From: Pseudomonadota bacterium
GTDB taxonomy: Bacteria; Myxococcota; Myxococcia; Myxococcales; Anaeromyxobacteraceae
Reading direction: 5' to 3'
DNA length: 5,819 nucleotides
NCBI GenBank assembly: GCA_023419875.1
Contig: JAEZXM010000112.1
Span: forward strand, 1-5,819
The position numbers and the translations under genes were made by a program. Positions 1 through 4,698 of the stretch are shown here, piece by piece (position 1 is the first letter of the stretch; each line of letters begins with the position of its first letter). The notes beneath the pieces are model-generated. The model did not search any database. It was given only the letters and a program-made list of their open reading frames with translations, and was not told the origin of the DNA.

Positions 1-275
1 ACCGCGACGCTGCAGAAGAGGACGAAGGCGACCCCGAGCCAGGTTGCGGCCGCGATCGGCGCCACCCGCGCCAGCCATCCGGACGCGACCCGGCCCATCA
101 CGAGCCCGGCGGGCACCCCCAGCGCGAGCAGCGCGAGCAGCACGGTGAGGGCGCGCCGCCAGCCGCCGGGGAGGCCCGGATCCCGGACGAGCCGGAGCCA
201 CAGGTAGGCGTGCATGCCCCCGAGGACGGCCAGGACGACGAGCAGGAACAAGGAGACGGAGAGGACCCGGGACAT
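1..275 (-). CDS. Probable membrane-anchored metallophosphoesterase, N-terminal fragment
   Basis: This gene runs off the left edge; 91 codons from its ATG at 273-275 are present. The visible part is a membrane region: a first hydrophobic helix (about residues 5-20), then GGMHAYLWLRLVRDPGL, a second helix (about 38-54) and a third (about 72-90, ending FVLFCSVA). A short helix followed by a G-x-H-x-Y-x-W-x-R-L-V segment, two more helices and a W-x-G-x-x-F-x-L-F stretch is what I know from the N-termini of membrane-bound YkuE/YaeI-like metallophosphoesterases, whose metal-binding catalytic domain follows. That domain lies outside the window, so no metal ligands can be checked. There is no good Shine-Dalgarno before the ATG. 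A second ATG at 213-215 is possible, but it would remove the first helix. It may be co-directional with the His-rich gene upstream, but a strong hairpin separates them. The fold assignment is moderately sure; the enzyme activity is inferred. Confidence 0.55.
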   Translation of the reverse strand, partial: MSRVLSVSLFLLVVLAVLGGMHAYLWLRLVRDPGLPGGWRRALTVLLALLALGVPAGLVMGRVASGWLARVAPIAAATWLGVAFVLFCSVA

Positions 276-299
276 GCGCAGCGGCTAGCAGTAACGCGC

Positions 300-339
300 C
301 ACGGGCGAAGACGCCAGGGAGGCGGCGTCCCCGCCCGTG
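300..339 (-). terminator. Two-part hairpin between the His-rich gene and the metallophosphoesterase gene
   Basis: The sequence shows an 8-bp outer stem (CACGGGCG at 300-307 with CGCCCGTG at 332-339), a 2x2 internal loop (AA/CC), a 6-bp inner stem (GACGCC at 310-315 with GGCGTC at 324-329) and an 8-nt loop. It lies 31 bp past the stop codon of the minus-strand His-rich gene and 24 bp before the start of the next minus-strand gene, which is where a terminator would sit. No U-run follows on the minus strand, so it is not a canonical intrinsic terminator. It could also act as an mRNA 3'-end stabiliser. Confidence 0.5.
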
Positions 340-370
340 CTTCGACGGTCGAGCGGCTACCGGCTACCGC

Positions 371-760
371 TCACCACCTCCACGCCACGACGACCTTCCA
401 CCGCGCGTCCAGGGCGGCACGCTCCCGGGCGTACCACGCCTCGAATCGACGGACCTCCGCGCGCGGGTGCGGGCGGGCGTGGAAGCGGGCACGGACGGCA
501 TCCAGCTGCGCGTACTCGGCGCGAAGCTCGGCGCGCTCGTGCGCAGCCCGCCACCCGCCATCGCGCCCGCCGCGTTCCCACTCGTGGCCGCGGCCGTGGT
601 GCCCCTCGCGGGCGTTCCACCCTGCGTTCATGGCCCCCGGAGCGGCGTGGACCTTCACGTGCACGGCGTCCCTGGGGTGAAGCTCGCAGGCGTGGGCGGC
701 GGCGGGGGCCAGCGCGGCGGCAGCGGCGATGGCGAAGGCGGCGGTGCGGATGGCGGTCAT
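371..760 (-). CDS. Secreted His/Trp-rich small protein, unknown function
   Basis: I do not recognise this family. The 129-residue product begins with a clear Sec signal peptide: MTAIR, then an Ala-rich hydrophobic core and AAAHA, with predicted cleavage between A24 and C25. The A-H-A-C junction is not a proper lipobox, so signal peptidase I cleavage is more likely than lipidation. The mature part (about 105 residues) has nine histidines (28, 34, 38, 54, 55, 59, 74, 94, 98), seven tryptophans and one cysteine. A Gly/His/Arg-rich segment (about 50-70) is followed by a charged, probably helical segment (about 72-122) with the related pieces QLDAVRARF and ALDARWKVV. The start at 760 is chosen over an in-frame upstream one at 817 because it puts the signal peptide at the N-terminus and has GAGGAG seven bases before the ATG, the best ribosome site in the window. 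The His content hints at metal binding in the periplasm, but that is only inference. Confidence 0.75.
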   Translation of the reverse strand: MTAIRTAAFAIAAAAALAPAAAHACELHPRDAVHVKVHAAPGAMNAGWNAREGHHGRGHEWERGGRDGGWRAAHERAELRAEYAQLDAVRARFHARPHPRAEVRRFEAWYARERAALDARWKVVVAWRW

Positions 761-764
761 CGGG

Positions 765-776
765 TTTCTCCTCGGT
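765..776 (-). promoter_or_regulatory. Strong Shine-Dalgarno deciding the start of the His-rich gene
   Basis: Reading the minus strand, CGAGGAGAAACCCG precedes the ATG at 760. GAGGAG with a 7-nt spacer supports this start over the longer reading frame that begins at 817. It stands out because most other genes here have weak or no such site. Confidence 0.75.
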
Positions 777-781
777 TCATG

Positions 782-898
782 TTCACGCGGAAAAGACCGC
801 CCCGGCCGACTTCGCATTCACCGAGGACCCCCGCGGGCTCGGGCGCGGGCCGACGTTTCACGCGTGGCGGTATTCACGCGGAGCCCGGCAGTTCACGG
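782..898. repeat. Five-copy TTCAC(G/C) direct-repeat cluster, candidate operator region
   Basis: Five same-orientation copies begin at 782 (TTCACGCGG), 817 (TTCACCG), 857 (TTCACGCG), 873 (TTCACGCGG) and 892 (TTCACGG). Three share TTCACGCG exactly. On the minus strand, the direction of the downstream gene, they read CGCGTGAA. They fill the 150-bp gap between the dehydratase stop and the start of the secreted His-rich gene, and would sit in its promoter. The starts are 35, 40, 16 and 19 bp apart, so this is not a tandem array. The likeliest role is a set of sites for a DNA-binding regulator, but no factor can be named. Confidence 0.45.
821..849. other. GC-rich hairpin(s) downstream of the dehydratase gene
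   Basis: Two mutually exclusive stems can form: CCGAG (821-825) with CTCGG (838-842), with a CCC/GGG inner stem, or CCCGCG (830-835) with CGCGGG (844-849). They lie 62-90 bp past the stop of the minus-strand dehydratase gene and could end its transcript. There is no U-run, and in DNA this GC-rich such stems arise by chance, so confidence is low. Confidence 0.25.
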
Positions 899-910
899 TG
901 AGGCAAGCGC

Positions 911-1249
911 TCAGGCGCCGCGCTTCTGGAGCTGATCGATCTTGGCGGCGAGGATGAAGTCGTTCTCGGAGAGCCCGCCGACGGCGTGCGTCCAGAGGGT
1001 CACGTCCACCTTGTTCCAGGAGACGGCGAAGTCCGGGTGGTGGCCCTCGGCCTCGGCGAGGTCGGCGATCGCGTTCACGAACCGCATCGCCTCCTTGAAG
1101 TCCTTGAACCGGTGGTGCTTGTGGATCTTCGTGTGCCCGCCCTGGACGTCCCAGCCGGACAGGGACCGCACCGCCTCCTCCACCTGCGCGGGGGTGAAGG
1201 CGGGCGCGCCGCGCTCGCACGGAACGCACTTCTTGCTCGCGTAATCCAT
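911..1249 (-). CDS. phhB: Pterin-4a-carbinolamine dehydratase (4a-hydroxytetrahydrobiopterin dehydratase)
   Basis: The enzyme dehydrates 4a-hydroxytetrahydropterin, the spent cofactor released by aromatic amino acid hydroxylases, so that it can be reduced again; it is a small cytoplasmic protein. The 112-residue product is of usual family length and has the full family signature: E66-x3-H70-H71-P72, W78, H88 and D97, inside EGHHPDFAVSW and LWTHAVGG. The N-terminal KKCVPC piece is common in bacterial members. The frame stays open upstream to about 1600, but conserved sequence begins at MDYASKKC, so the ATG at 1247-1249 is chosen despite lacking a clear Shine-Dalgarno. It is transcribed away from the DUF423 gene across a 115-bp gap. 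No hydroxylase gene is in the window, so the biological partner is unknown; some bacterial members are thought to serve other pterin pathways. Confidence 0.93.
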   Translation of the reverse strand: MDYASKKCVPCERGAPAFTPAQVEEAVRSLSGWDVQGGHTKIHKHHRFKDFKEAMRFVNAIADLAEAEGHHPDFAVSWNKVDVTLWTHAVGGLSENDFILAAKIDQLQKRGA

Positions 1250-1301
1250 GCGAGACCAGTGGGGGCGCCTTCCCGGCGCTGCAACCCCCGCGCGGGACGG
1301 C

Positions 1302-1317
1302 GATGCCCCGATGCCCC
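1302..1317. repeat. 8-bp tandem repeat in a divergent intergenic region
   Basis: GATGCCCC occurs twice head to tail in the 115-bp gap between the dehydratase and DUF423 starts. I see no convincing -35/-10 pair for either gene in this gap. The repeat may be chance or a small operator. Confidence 0.25.
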
Positions 1318-1364
1318 CAAGGTCCGGGCGGGTCGGGACGGCGCACTGAGAGATACTCCCGCAC

Positions 1365-1742
1365 ATGGAACGGCTCTTTCTCGTCGCCGGGGCGATCTCC
1401 GGCTTCCTCGCCGTGGCGGCGGGTGCGTTCGGCGCCCACGCGCTGCGGGCCCGGCTCCCGGCGGACCTGCTCGCCGTCTGGAAGACCGGTGCCGAGTACC
1501 AGCTCGCCCACGCGCTCGCCCTGCTGGCGGTGGGATGGCTGTCCGCGCGGGCGCCGGGCGGTGCCTCGACCGCCGCGGGGTGGTTCTTCGTCGCGGGCAC
1601 GGTCCTCTTCTCCGGAAGCCTCTACGCGCTCGCGCTCACCGGTGTGCGCGTCCTCGGCGCGGTGACGCCGCTCGGCGGACTCGCGTTCCTCGGGGGATGG
1701 GCGGCGCTTGCCTGGGCGGCGCTGCGGATGCGCGCTGGGTGA
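1365..1742 (+). CDS. DUF423 family inner-membrane protein (YgdD/TMEM256-like)
   Basis: The 125-residue protein is almost entirely hydrophobic, with four predicted membrane helices at about residues 5-23, 46-62, 70-90 and 103-121. Family hallmarks are visible: GAFGAHAL (20-27) after the first helix, Y45-Q46 and H49-A50 at the start of the second, FSGSLY (82-87) in the third and TPLGG (101-105) before the fourth. Length and topology match the bacterial YgdD and animal TMEM256 family, whose molecular role is not established. The ATG at 1365 is the natural start because the first helix begins right after it; only a weak, distant GAGAG precedes it. It is divergent from the dehydratase and 113 bp before the hexokinase gene, with a hairpin directly after the stop, so it is probably a single-gene transcript. 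Confidence 0.9.
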   Translation: MERLFLVAGAISGFLAVAAGAFGAHALRARLPADLLAVWKTGAEYQLAHALALLAVGWLSARAPGGASTAAGWFFVAGTVLFSGSLYALALTGVRVLGAVTPLGGLAFLGGWAALAWAALRMRAG

Positions 1743-1760
1743 GCCGCGGCGGCCCGCGGC
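1743..1760 (+). terminator. Perfect hairpin directly after the DUF423 stop
   Basis: GCCGCGG (1743-1749) pairs with CCGCGGC (1754-1760) around a 4-nt loop, starting one base after the TGA. No U-run follows, so it is a terminator-like or end-protecting hairpin rather than a canonical intrinsic terminator. Confidence 0.4.
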
Positions 1761-1813
1761 GAGGACGCGCGTCTCGGGCCCCTGCGGGAACACGGCGCCA
1801 GAAATGATCGTCG

Positions 1814-1843
1814 TTGACGCCCGGCGTTCGCGGGTCGTAAGAC
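1814..1843 (+). promoter_or_regulatory. Candidate sigma-70-type promoter for the hexokinase gene
   Basis: TTGACG (1814-1819) matches the -35 consensus at five of six bases, notable in such GC-rich DNA. With an 18-bp spacer the best -10 is TAAGAC (1838-1843), only a three-of-six match. Transcription would begin about 1850, leaving a leader of a few bases before the ATG at 1856, which lacks a Shine-Dalgarno. A small GUAA-loop hairpin (GGGTC 1832-1836 / GACCT 1841-1845) overlaps the -10. The evidence is suggestive only. Confidence 0.3.
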
Positions 1844-1855
1844 CTCGAACGGCCC

Positions 1856-3157
1856 ATGACCCCCACGGATCGAGCCGTAGGATTCCTCCGCGCGAACGGG
1901 ATGTTCCACGCCGACATCGACGCCGCGCGGTCGGTCCAGGAGTTCCTCTCCGAGATGGCGGCCGGGCTCGCCGGGAAGGCCAGCTCGCTCCGGATGATCC
2001 CCACCTTCATCGAGGCGGACGGCGCCATTCCCGTGGGCGAACCGGTGATCGCCATGGATGCGGGCGGGACCAACCTCCGGGTGGCCCTGGTCGAGTTCGA
2101 CGCCGAGGGCGAGCCGGTGATCTCCGCGTTCGAGCGGCACCGCATGCCCGGGCTCGACGGCGAGATCCCCTGCGACGCGTTCTTCGAGATCCTGGCGGGC
2201 CACGTCCGGAAGCTCGCCACGCGCGCCGCGCGCGCGGGCCTCTCCTTCTCCTATCCGGCCGAGATCCTCCCCTCGCGCGACGGGAAGATCCTCTCCCTCT
2301 CGAAGGAGCTGCGGGTCGCGGGCATCGTCGGGCACCTCGTCGGCGAGCGGATCAACCGGGCGCTCCGGACCGCGGGCGTGAGCCGCGACCTCCGGTTCGT
2401 GGTGGTGAACGACACCGTCGGCGCGCTGCTCGCCGGCCGGGCCGCCCACGGCACGCACCGGTACTCCCGCTACGTCGGCTTCGTCCTCGGCACCGGCCTC
2501 AACTGCGCATACGTCGAGGCGAACGAGCGCGTCGGCAAGAGGGGCGATCTCACCGCCGGTGGGCGCCAGATCATCAACGTCGAGTCCGGCGCCTACGCCC
2601 GCGTGCCGCGCGGCAGGATCGACCTCTCCTTCGACGCGCGGAGCGCGGAGCCGGGCAGCTACCACCTCGAGAAGGCCGTGTCCGGAGCGTACCTCGGTCC
2701 GCTCGCGCTCGAGACGCTCCGGGCCGCGGCCGCGGAGGGGCTCTTCACGGCGGGTGCGCGGGAGTGCGTCGAGGCCTGGCCCCGGCTCGAGACCCCCGAG
2801 CTCGAGCCGTTCCTCGGCGGCGCCGGCGGGACCGGCCTCCACGCCGCCCTGGTCCGGGCGGGGTCCGTAGACGACCTCGCGCTCGCGGTCGACCTCGTGG
2901 ACAACCTGATCGAGCGGGCCGCCAAGCTCGCGGCGGTGAACGTCTCCGCCGCCCTCCTCCAGAGCGTCCCCACCGGCCCCGCCGACGCCCCCGCCTGCGT
3001 GACGGTGGACGGCTCGACGTTCTGGCGGCTGCGCGGCTACCACGAGCGGATCACCGCCTGGATGGACCGGATCCTCGAGGGGCGCCTCCGGTACGAGATG
3101 ATCTCGGTCGAGAGCGCCGCGCTCGTCGGGGCAGCGGTGGGCGGGATCACGAACTAG
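1856..3157 (+). CDS. Hexokinase, eukaryotic type
   Basis: The enzyme phosphorylates hexoses, probably glucose, at C6 using ATP, feeding glycolysis in the cytoplasm. At 433 residues it has the roughly 50-kDa length of single-domain eukaryotic hexokinases, not the shorter bacterial ROK or Glk glucokinases. Landmarks in order: phosphate-1 loop MDAGGTNLRVA (67-77); sugar-site FSYP (131-134, S132); SLSK (147-150), where typical members have a T-K pair; VVVNDTVGALLA (182-193) with N185 and catalytic base D186; the GTGLN loop (212-216, N216); INVESGAY (240-247, E243); EKAVSGAYLG (272-281, E272); and the adenosine-site VDGSTFW (384-390). All expected glucose contacts are present, except that T is replaced by S149 beside K150. 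No Shine-Dalgarno precedes the ATG. The gene stands alone, 100 bp before the toxin-antitoxin pair. Bacterial members of this type are uncommon, which suggests old horizontal transfer. The family is certain; substrate range is inferred. Confidence 0.93.
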   Translation: MTPTDRAVGFLRANGMFHADIDAARSVQEFLSEMAAGLAGKASSLRMIPTFIEADGAIPVGEPVIAMDAGGTNLRVALVEFDAEGEPVISAFERHRMPGLDGEIPCDAFFEILAGHVRKLATRAARAGLSFSYPAEILPSRDGKILSLSKELRVAGIVGHLVGERINRALRTAGVSRDLRFVVVNDTVGALLAGRAAHGTHRYSRYVGFVLGTGLNCAYVEANERVGKRGDLTAGGRQIINVESGAYARVPRGRIDLSFDARSAEPGSYHLEKAVSGAYLGPLALETLRAAAAEGLFTAGARECVEAWPRLETPELEPFLGGAGGTGLHAALVRAGSVDDLALAVDLVDNLIERAAKLAAVNVSAALLQSVPTGPADAPACVTVDGSTFWRLRGYHERITAWMDRILEGRLRYEMISVESAALVGAAVGGITN

Positions 3158-3165
3158 GGCGTTTT

Positions 3166-3233
3166 GGTGCAGCCCGAGCCTCGGGCCACGCGCCGCGTCC
3201 GGGCGGCGTTCGGCACGGCCACTGGTCTGCACC
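3166..3233. repeat. Inverted-repeat-bounded structured segment upstream of mntA
   Basis: GGTGCAG (3166-3172) and CTGCACC (3227-3233) form perfect 7-bp outer arms, which in RNA could extend by four G-U pairs (TTTT before, GGGG after). Inside are GCCCGA/TCGGGC (3172-3177 / 3181-3186, 3-nt loop) and CGCCG/CGGCG (3191-3195 / 3204-3208, 8-nt loop). The first arm and inner hairpin share base 3172. This fills most of the 100-bp gap between the hexokinase stop and the mntA start. It may serve as the hexokinase terminator, as an operator for the toxin-antitoxin pair, or be chance pairing. No U-run follows any stem. Confidence 0.35.
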
Positions 3234-3251
3234 GGGGTCCGGCCCTACAAT
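3223..3251 (+). promoter_or_regulatory. Candidate promoter of mntA-hepT, possibly giving a leaderless transcript
   Basis: TACAAT (3246-3251) matches the -10 consensus at five of six bases and is conspicuous in GC-rich DNA. The best 17-bp-spaced -35 is TGGTCT (3223-3228), only a three-of-six match. Transcription would start about seven bases downstream, at or very near the GTG start codon at 3258, which has no Shine-Dalgarno. Confidence 0.4.
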
Positions 3252-3257
3252 CAGGTC

Positions 3258-3548
3258 GTGACGCGTGAGGAGGTCTGCCAGCGCCTCTCCCAAGCTCGAG
3301 CCGAGCTCACGGAGCTCGGGGTGCGATCCCTCGACCTGTTCGGCTCCGTTGCGCGCGGCGAAGCTCGCCCCGACAGCGATGTCGACCTCCTCGTGGAGTT
3401 CGAAAGGCCGATCGGCCTCTTCCACTTCTTCCGAGTCCAGCGGCGCCTCGAGGAGATCCTCGGCAATCGGGTCGACCTCGTGATGCGCGATGCCGTGAAG
3501 CAGCGCCTGCGCGACCGGATCCTGGCCGAGGCGGTGCATGCCACGTAG
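3258..3548 (+). CDS. mntA: MntA-type minimal nucleotidyltransferase antitoxin
   Basis: The 96-residue protein is a minimal nucleotidyltransferase. Its signature G29-S30-x10-D41-x-D43 lies in LFGSVARGEARPDSDVDLL, and D73 in RVDLV is the likely third metal-binding acidic residue. In studied pairs, MntA transfers AMP groups from ATP to the tyrosine of the HepT R-x4-H-x-Y motif and silences that RNase toxin. The active site looks complete, so this copy should be functional. The start is GTG at 3258, giving MTREEVCQRL; a TACAAT element ends seven bases upstream and there is no Shine-Dalgarno. It overlaps hepT by 11 bp, the usual tight coupling. Base composition of the pair is lower in G+C than its neighbours (hepT stretches 3601-3660 and 3781-3840 have 36 and 39 G+C per 60, against 48 in hexokinase and 46 in deoC stretches), consistent with later acquisition. 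The symbol follows family usage. Confidence 0.9.
   Translation: MTREEVCQRLSQARAELTELGVRSLDLFGSVARGEARPDSDVDLLVEFERPIGLFHFFRVQRRLEEILGNRVDLVMRDAVKQRLRDRILAEAVHAT
3528..3531 (+). promoter_or_regulatory. Shine-Dalgarno for hepT inside mntA
   Basis: GAGG lies six bases before the hepT ATG at 3538, inside the mntA coding region. It supports translation start at 3538 and the 11-bp overlap of the two genes. Confidence 0.5.
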
Positions 3549-3876
3549 GGATTGGCGCCTTCGGTTCGAGGACATCCTCGAGGCGGCCGAGCGCGTCGCC
3601 CGATATGTGGAAGGCAAGGACCTGGCGAGCTTCGTCTCCGACGAGCTGAGACTCGATGCGGTGTCTCGTTGCTTCGGCATCATCGGCGAGGCCGCGTCGC
3701 ACGTCCCCCCCGAGATCACGGCGGCTCATCCGGAGATCCCCTGGGCCGAGATGCGGGGAATGCGCAACATCGTCGTCCACGAGTACTTCGGGGTGACGAG
3801 CGAGACGCTCTGGAAGACCGCTCGTGAGGATCTGCCCGCCGTCCTCGAACCACTCCGGATGCTCCTTCGAGGCTGA
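3538..3876 (+). CDS. hepT: HepT-type (DUF86) RNase toxin
   Basis: The 112-residue, mostly helical protein carries the HEPN-type catalytic motif R76-x4-H81-x-Y83 in MRNIVVHEYFG. In characterised HepT toxins the Arg and His are needed for RNA cleavage and the Tyr is the residue that MntA modifies with AMP. Further DUF86 landmarks are the N-terminal LRFEDILEAAERV (8-20), the CFGIIGEAASHVP region (45-57), HPEIPWAEMRGMRN (64-77) and the C-terminal LWKTAREDLP (91-100). The length is normal and all motif residues are intact. The start is the ATG at 3538, with GAGG six bases before it, overlapping the last codons of mntA in another frame. It is followed after 36 bp by deoC. It acts in the cytoplasm as the toxin of the pair; its RNA target cannot be told from sequence. 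Confidence 0.9.
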   Translation: MPRRDWRLRFEDILEAAERVARYVEGKDLASFVSDELRLDAVSRCFGIIGEAASHVPPEITAAHPEIPWAEMRGMRNIVVHEYFGVTSETLWKTAREDLPAVLEPLRMLLRG

Positions 3877-3882
3877 ACACGA

Positions 3883-3897
3883 TCCTCGGACAGAGGA
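3883..3897 (+). other. Small hairpin between hepT and deoC
   Basis: TCCTC (3883-3887) pairs with GAGGA (3893-3897) around a 5-nt loop. The GAGGA arm is the only Shine-Dalgarno-like sequence before deoC, but it is 15 bases from the ATG, too far for a normal site, and would be hidden in the stem. The stem is short and may be chance. Confidence 0.25.
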
Positions 3898-3912
3898 CGA
3901 AACGGCCCGCCC

Positions 3913-4599
3913 ATGCCCTGGACCCCCGAAGACATCGCCCGGATGATCGACCACTCGCTCCTCCGGCCGGAGCTGACCCCCGAGGAGATCGTGAAGGGCT
4001 GCGCCGTCGCCCGGAAGTACCGGACCGCGACGGTGTGCTGCGCGCCATCGGACGTGGCGCTGTGCGTGCGCGAGCTCGCCGGGAGCGAGGTGAAGGTCGC
4101 CGCCGTGGTCGGGTTCCCGAACGGCTACTCCACGACCGAGGTGAAGGTGGCCGAGGCCGAGCGGGCGATGACCGACGGCGCGGTGGAGCTCGACATGGTG
4201 CTCCACGTCGGGCGGCTCCGCGCCGGCGACCTCGAGTACGTCCGCGCCGACGTGAAGGCCGTCTGCGACGCCGCCCACCGGCGCGGCGCGCGGGTGAAGG
4301 TGATCCTCGAGAACTGCTACCTCACCGACGAGCAGAAGGTCGCCGCCTGCACGCTCTGTGAGGAGGCCGGCGCCGACTGGGTGAAGACCTCGACCGGCTT
4401 CGGCAAGGGCGGCGCGACGATCGCGGACCTGAAGCTCATGCGGGCCGCGGTCTCGGAGAAGGTCCAGGTGAAGGCCGCAGGCGGAATCCGCGACCTCGAC
4501 ATGGCCCTCGCCGTCCGCGAGGTGGGCTGCACCCGCTTCGGCGCGACCGCGACCGAGGCGATCATGGAGGAGGCGATCCGGCGGAGCGTGGGTAGCTGA
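3913..4599 (+). CDS. deoC: Deoxyribose-phosphate aldolase
   Basis: DeoC reversibly splits 2-deoxy-D-ribose 5-phosphate into acetaldehyde and glyceraldehyde 3-phosphate, the last step of deoxynucleoside breakdown, in the cytoplasm. The 228-residue product has the usual length and TIM-barrel motifs: IDHSLLRPE (12-20), VGFPNGYSTTEVKVAE (66-81), VELDMVLHVG (91-100, D94 at the catalytic aspartate position), VKVILENCYLT (128-138), the Schiff-base lysine K158 in WVKTSTGFG, and the second active-site lysine K187 in VQVKAAGGIR, followed by the phosphate-binding end R208-F209-G210-A211. All catalytic residues are present. The ATG at 3913 gives the normal DeoC N-terminus but lacks a well-placed Shine-Dalgarno. 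It lies 36 bp after hepT, so it may be partly transcribed from the toxin-antitoxin promoter, though it probably predates that insertion. No other nucleoside-catabolism gene (deoA, deoB, deoD) is in view. Confidence 0.95.
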   Translation: MPWTPEDIARMIDHSLLRPELTPEEIVKGCAVARKYRTATVCCAPSDVALCVRELAGSEVKVAAVVGFPNGYSTTEVKVAEAERAMTDGAVELDMVLHVGRLRAGDLEYVRADVKAVCDAAHRRGARVKVILENCYLTDEQKVAACTLCEEAGADWVKTSTGFGKGGATIADLKLMRAAVSEKVQVKAAGGIRDLDMALAVREVGCTRFGATATEAIMEEAIRRSVGS

Positions 4600-4612
4600 C
4601 CCGCTCCGGGTC
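4598..4612 (+). terminator. Hairpin overlapping the deoC stop codon
   Basis: GACCCG (4598-4603) pairs with CGGGTC (4607-4612) around a 3-nt loop, beginning within the TGA stop. No U-run follows. It is the first of a row of hairpins behind deoC and may help end or protect its transcript. Confidence 0.35.
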
Positions 4613-4628
4613 GAGGGATGGTCGAGGG
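4609..4628. repeat. Short tandem direct repeat, 11-bp period
   Basis: GGTCGAGGG occurs at 4609-4617 and again at 4620-4628, separated by AT. The first copy overlaps the right arm of the hairpin at the deoC stop. An 11-bp period puts both copies on the same DNA face, as in some operators, but chance is possible. Confidence 0.3.
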
Positions 4629-4678
4629 GGTCCGCCGCGCGGACCACCGGTCCGCCGTTCGGGCCGGCTCTCCGAACG
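4629..4678. other. Alternative hairpins in the deoC / SEC-C gene gap
   Basis: Three arms alternate: GGTCCGC (4629-4635), GCGGACC (4639-4645) and GGTCCGC (4649-4655). The middle arm can pair perfectly over 7 bp with either neighbour, each time with a 3-nt loop, so the two hairpins exclude each other. A further 7-bp stem, CGTTCGG (4656-4662) with CCGAACG (4672-4678), follows at once. The layout resembles a switchable or attenuator-like leader, but there is no U-run and no known riboswitch core that I can recognise. Confidence 0.4.
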
Positions 4679-4698
4679 CGCGCCGCCGAAGATCCTTC

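Noticed and set aside
337..957. Plus-strand open frame opposite the secreted His-rich gene
   Set aside because: The Arg/Pro-rich translation has no motif, and the opposite strand has a signal peptide, a good Shine-Dalgarno and a sensible start.
1352..1357. GATACT as a -10 element for the DUF423 gene
   Set aside because: It is a weak match with no recognisable -35 at proper spacing and lies only eight bases before the ATG.
1250..1600. Upstream extension of the pterin dehydratase frame
   Set aside because: It runs antisense into the DUF423 gene and shows no conservation; the family N-terminus begins at MDYASKKC.
3161..3165. GTTTT run after hexokinase as a terminator U-tract
   Set aside because: It comes before, not after, the nearest plus-strand hairpin, and for the minus strand it reads as A residues.
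1622..3232. Long minus-strand open frame (536 codons) opposite the DUF423 and hexokinase genes
   Set aside because: It is antisense to a well-recognised hexokinase, its product is Arg/Gly/Glu/Pro-rich without domains, and long shadow frames are expected at this G+C.
1708..3261. Long plus-strand open frame (517 codons) in another frame of the hexokinase gene
   Set aside because: The product is dominated by Arg, Gly, Pro and Ala with no motif; it is a shadow of the true hexokinase frame.
3307..4647. Minus-strand open frame (446 codons) opposite mntA, hepT and deoC
   Set aside because: It lies across three recognised genes on the other strand and shows no family motif.
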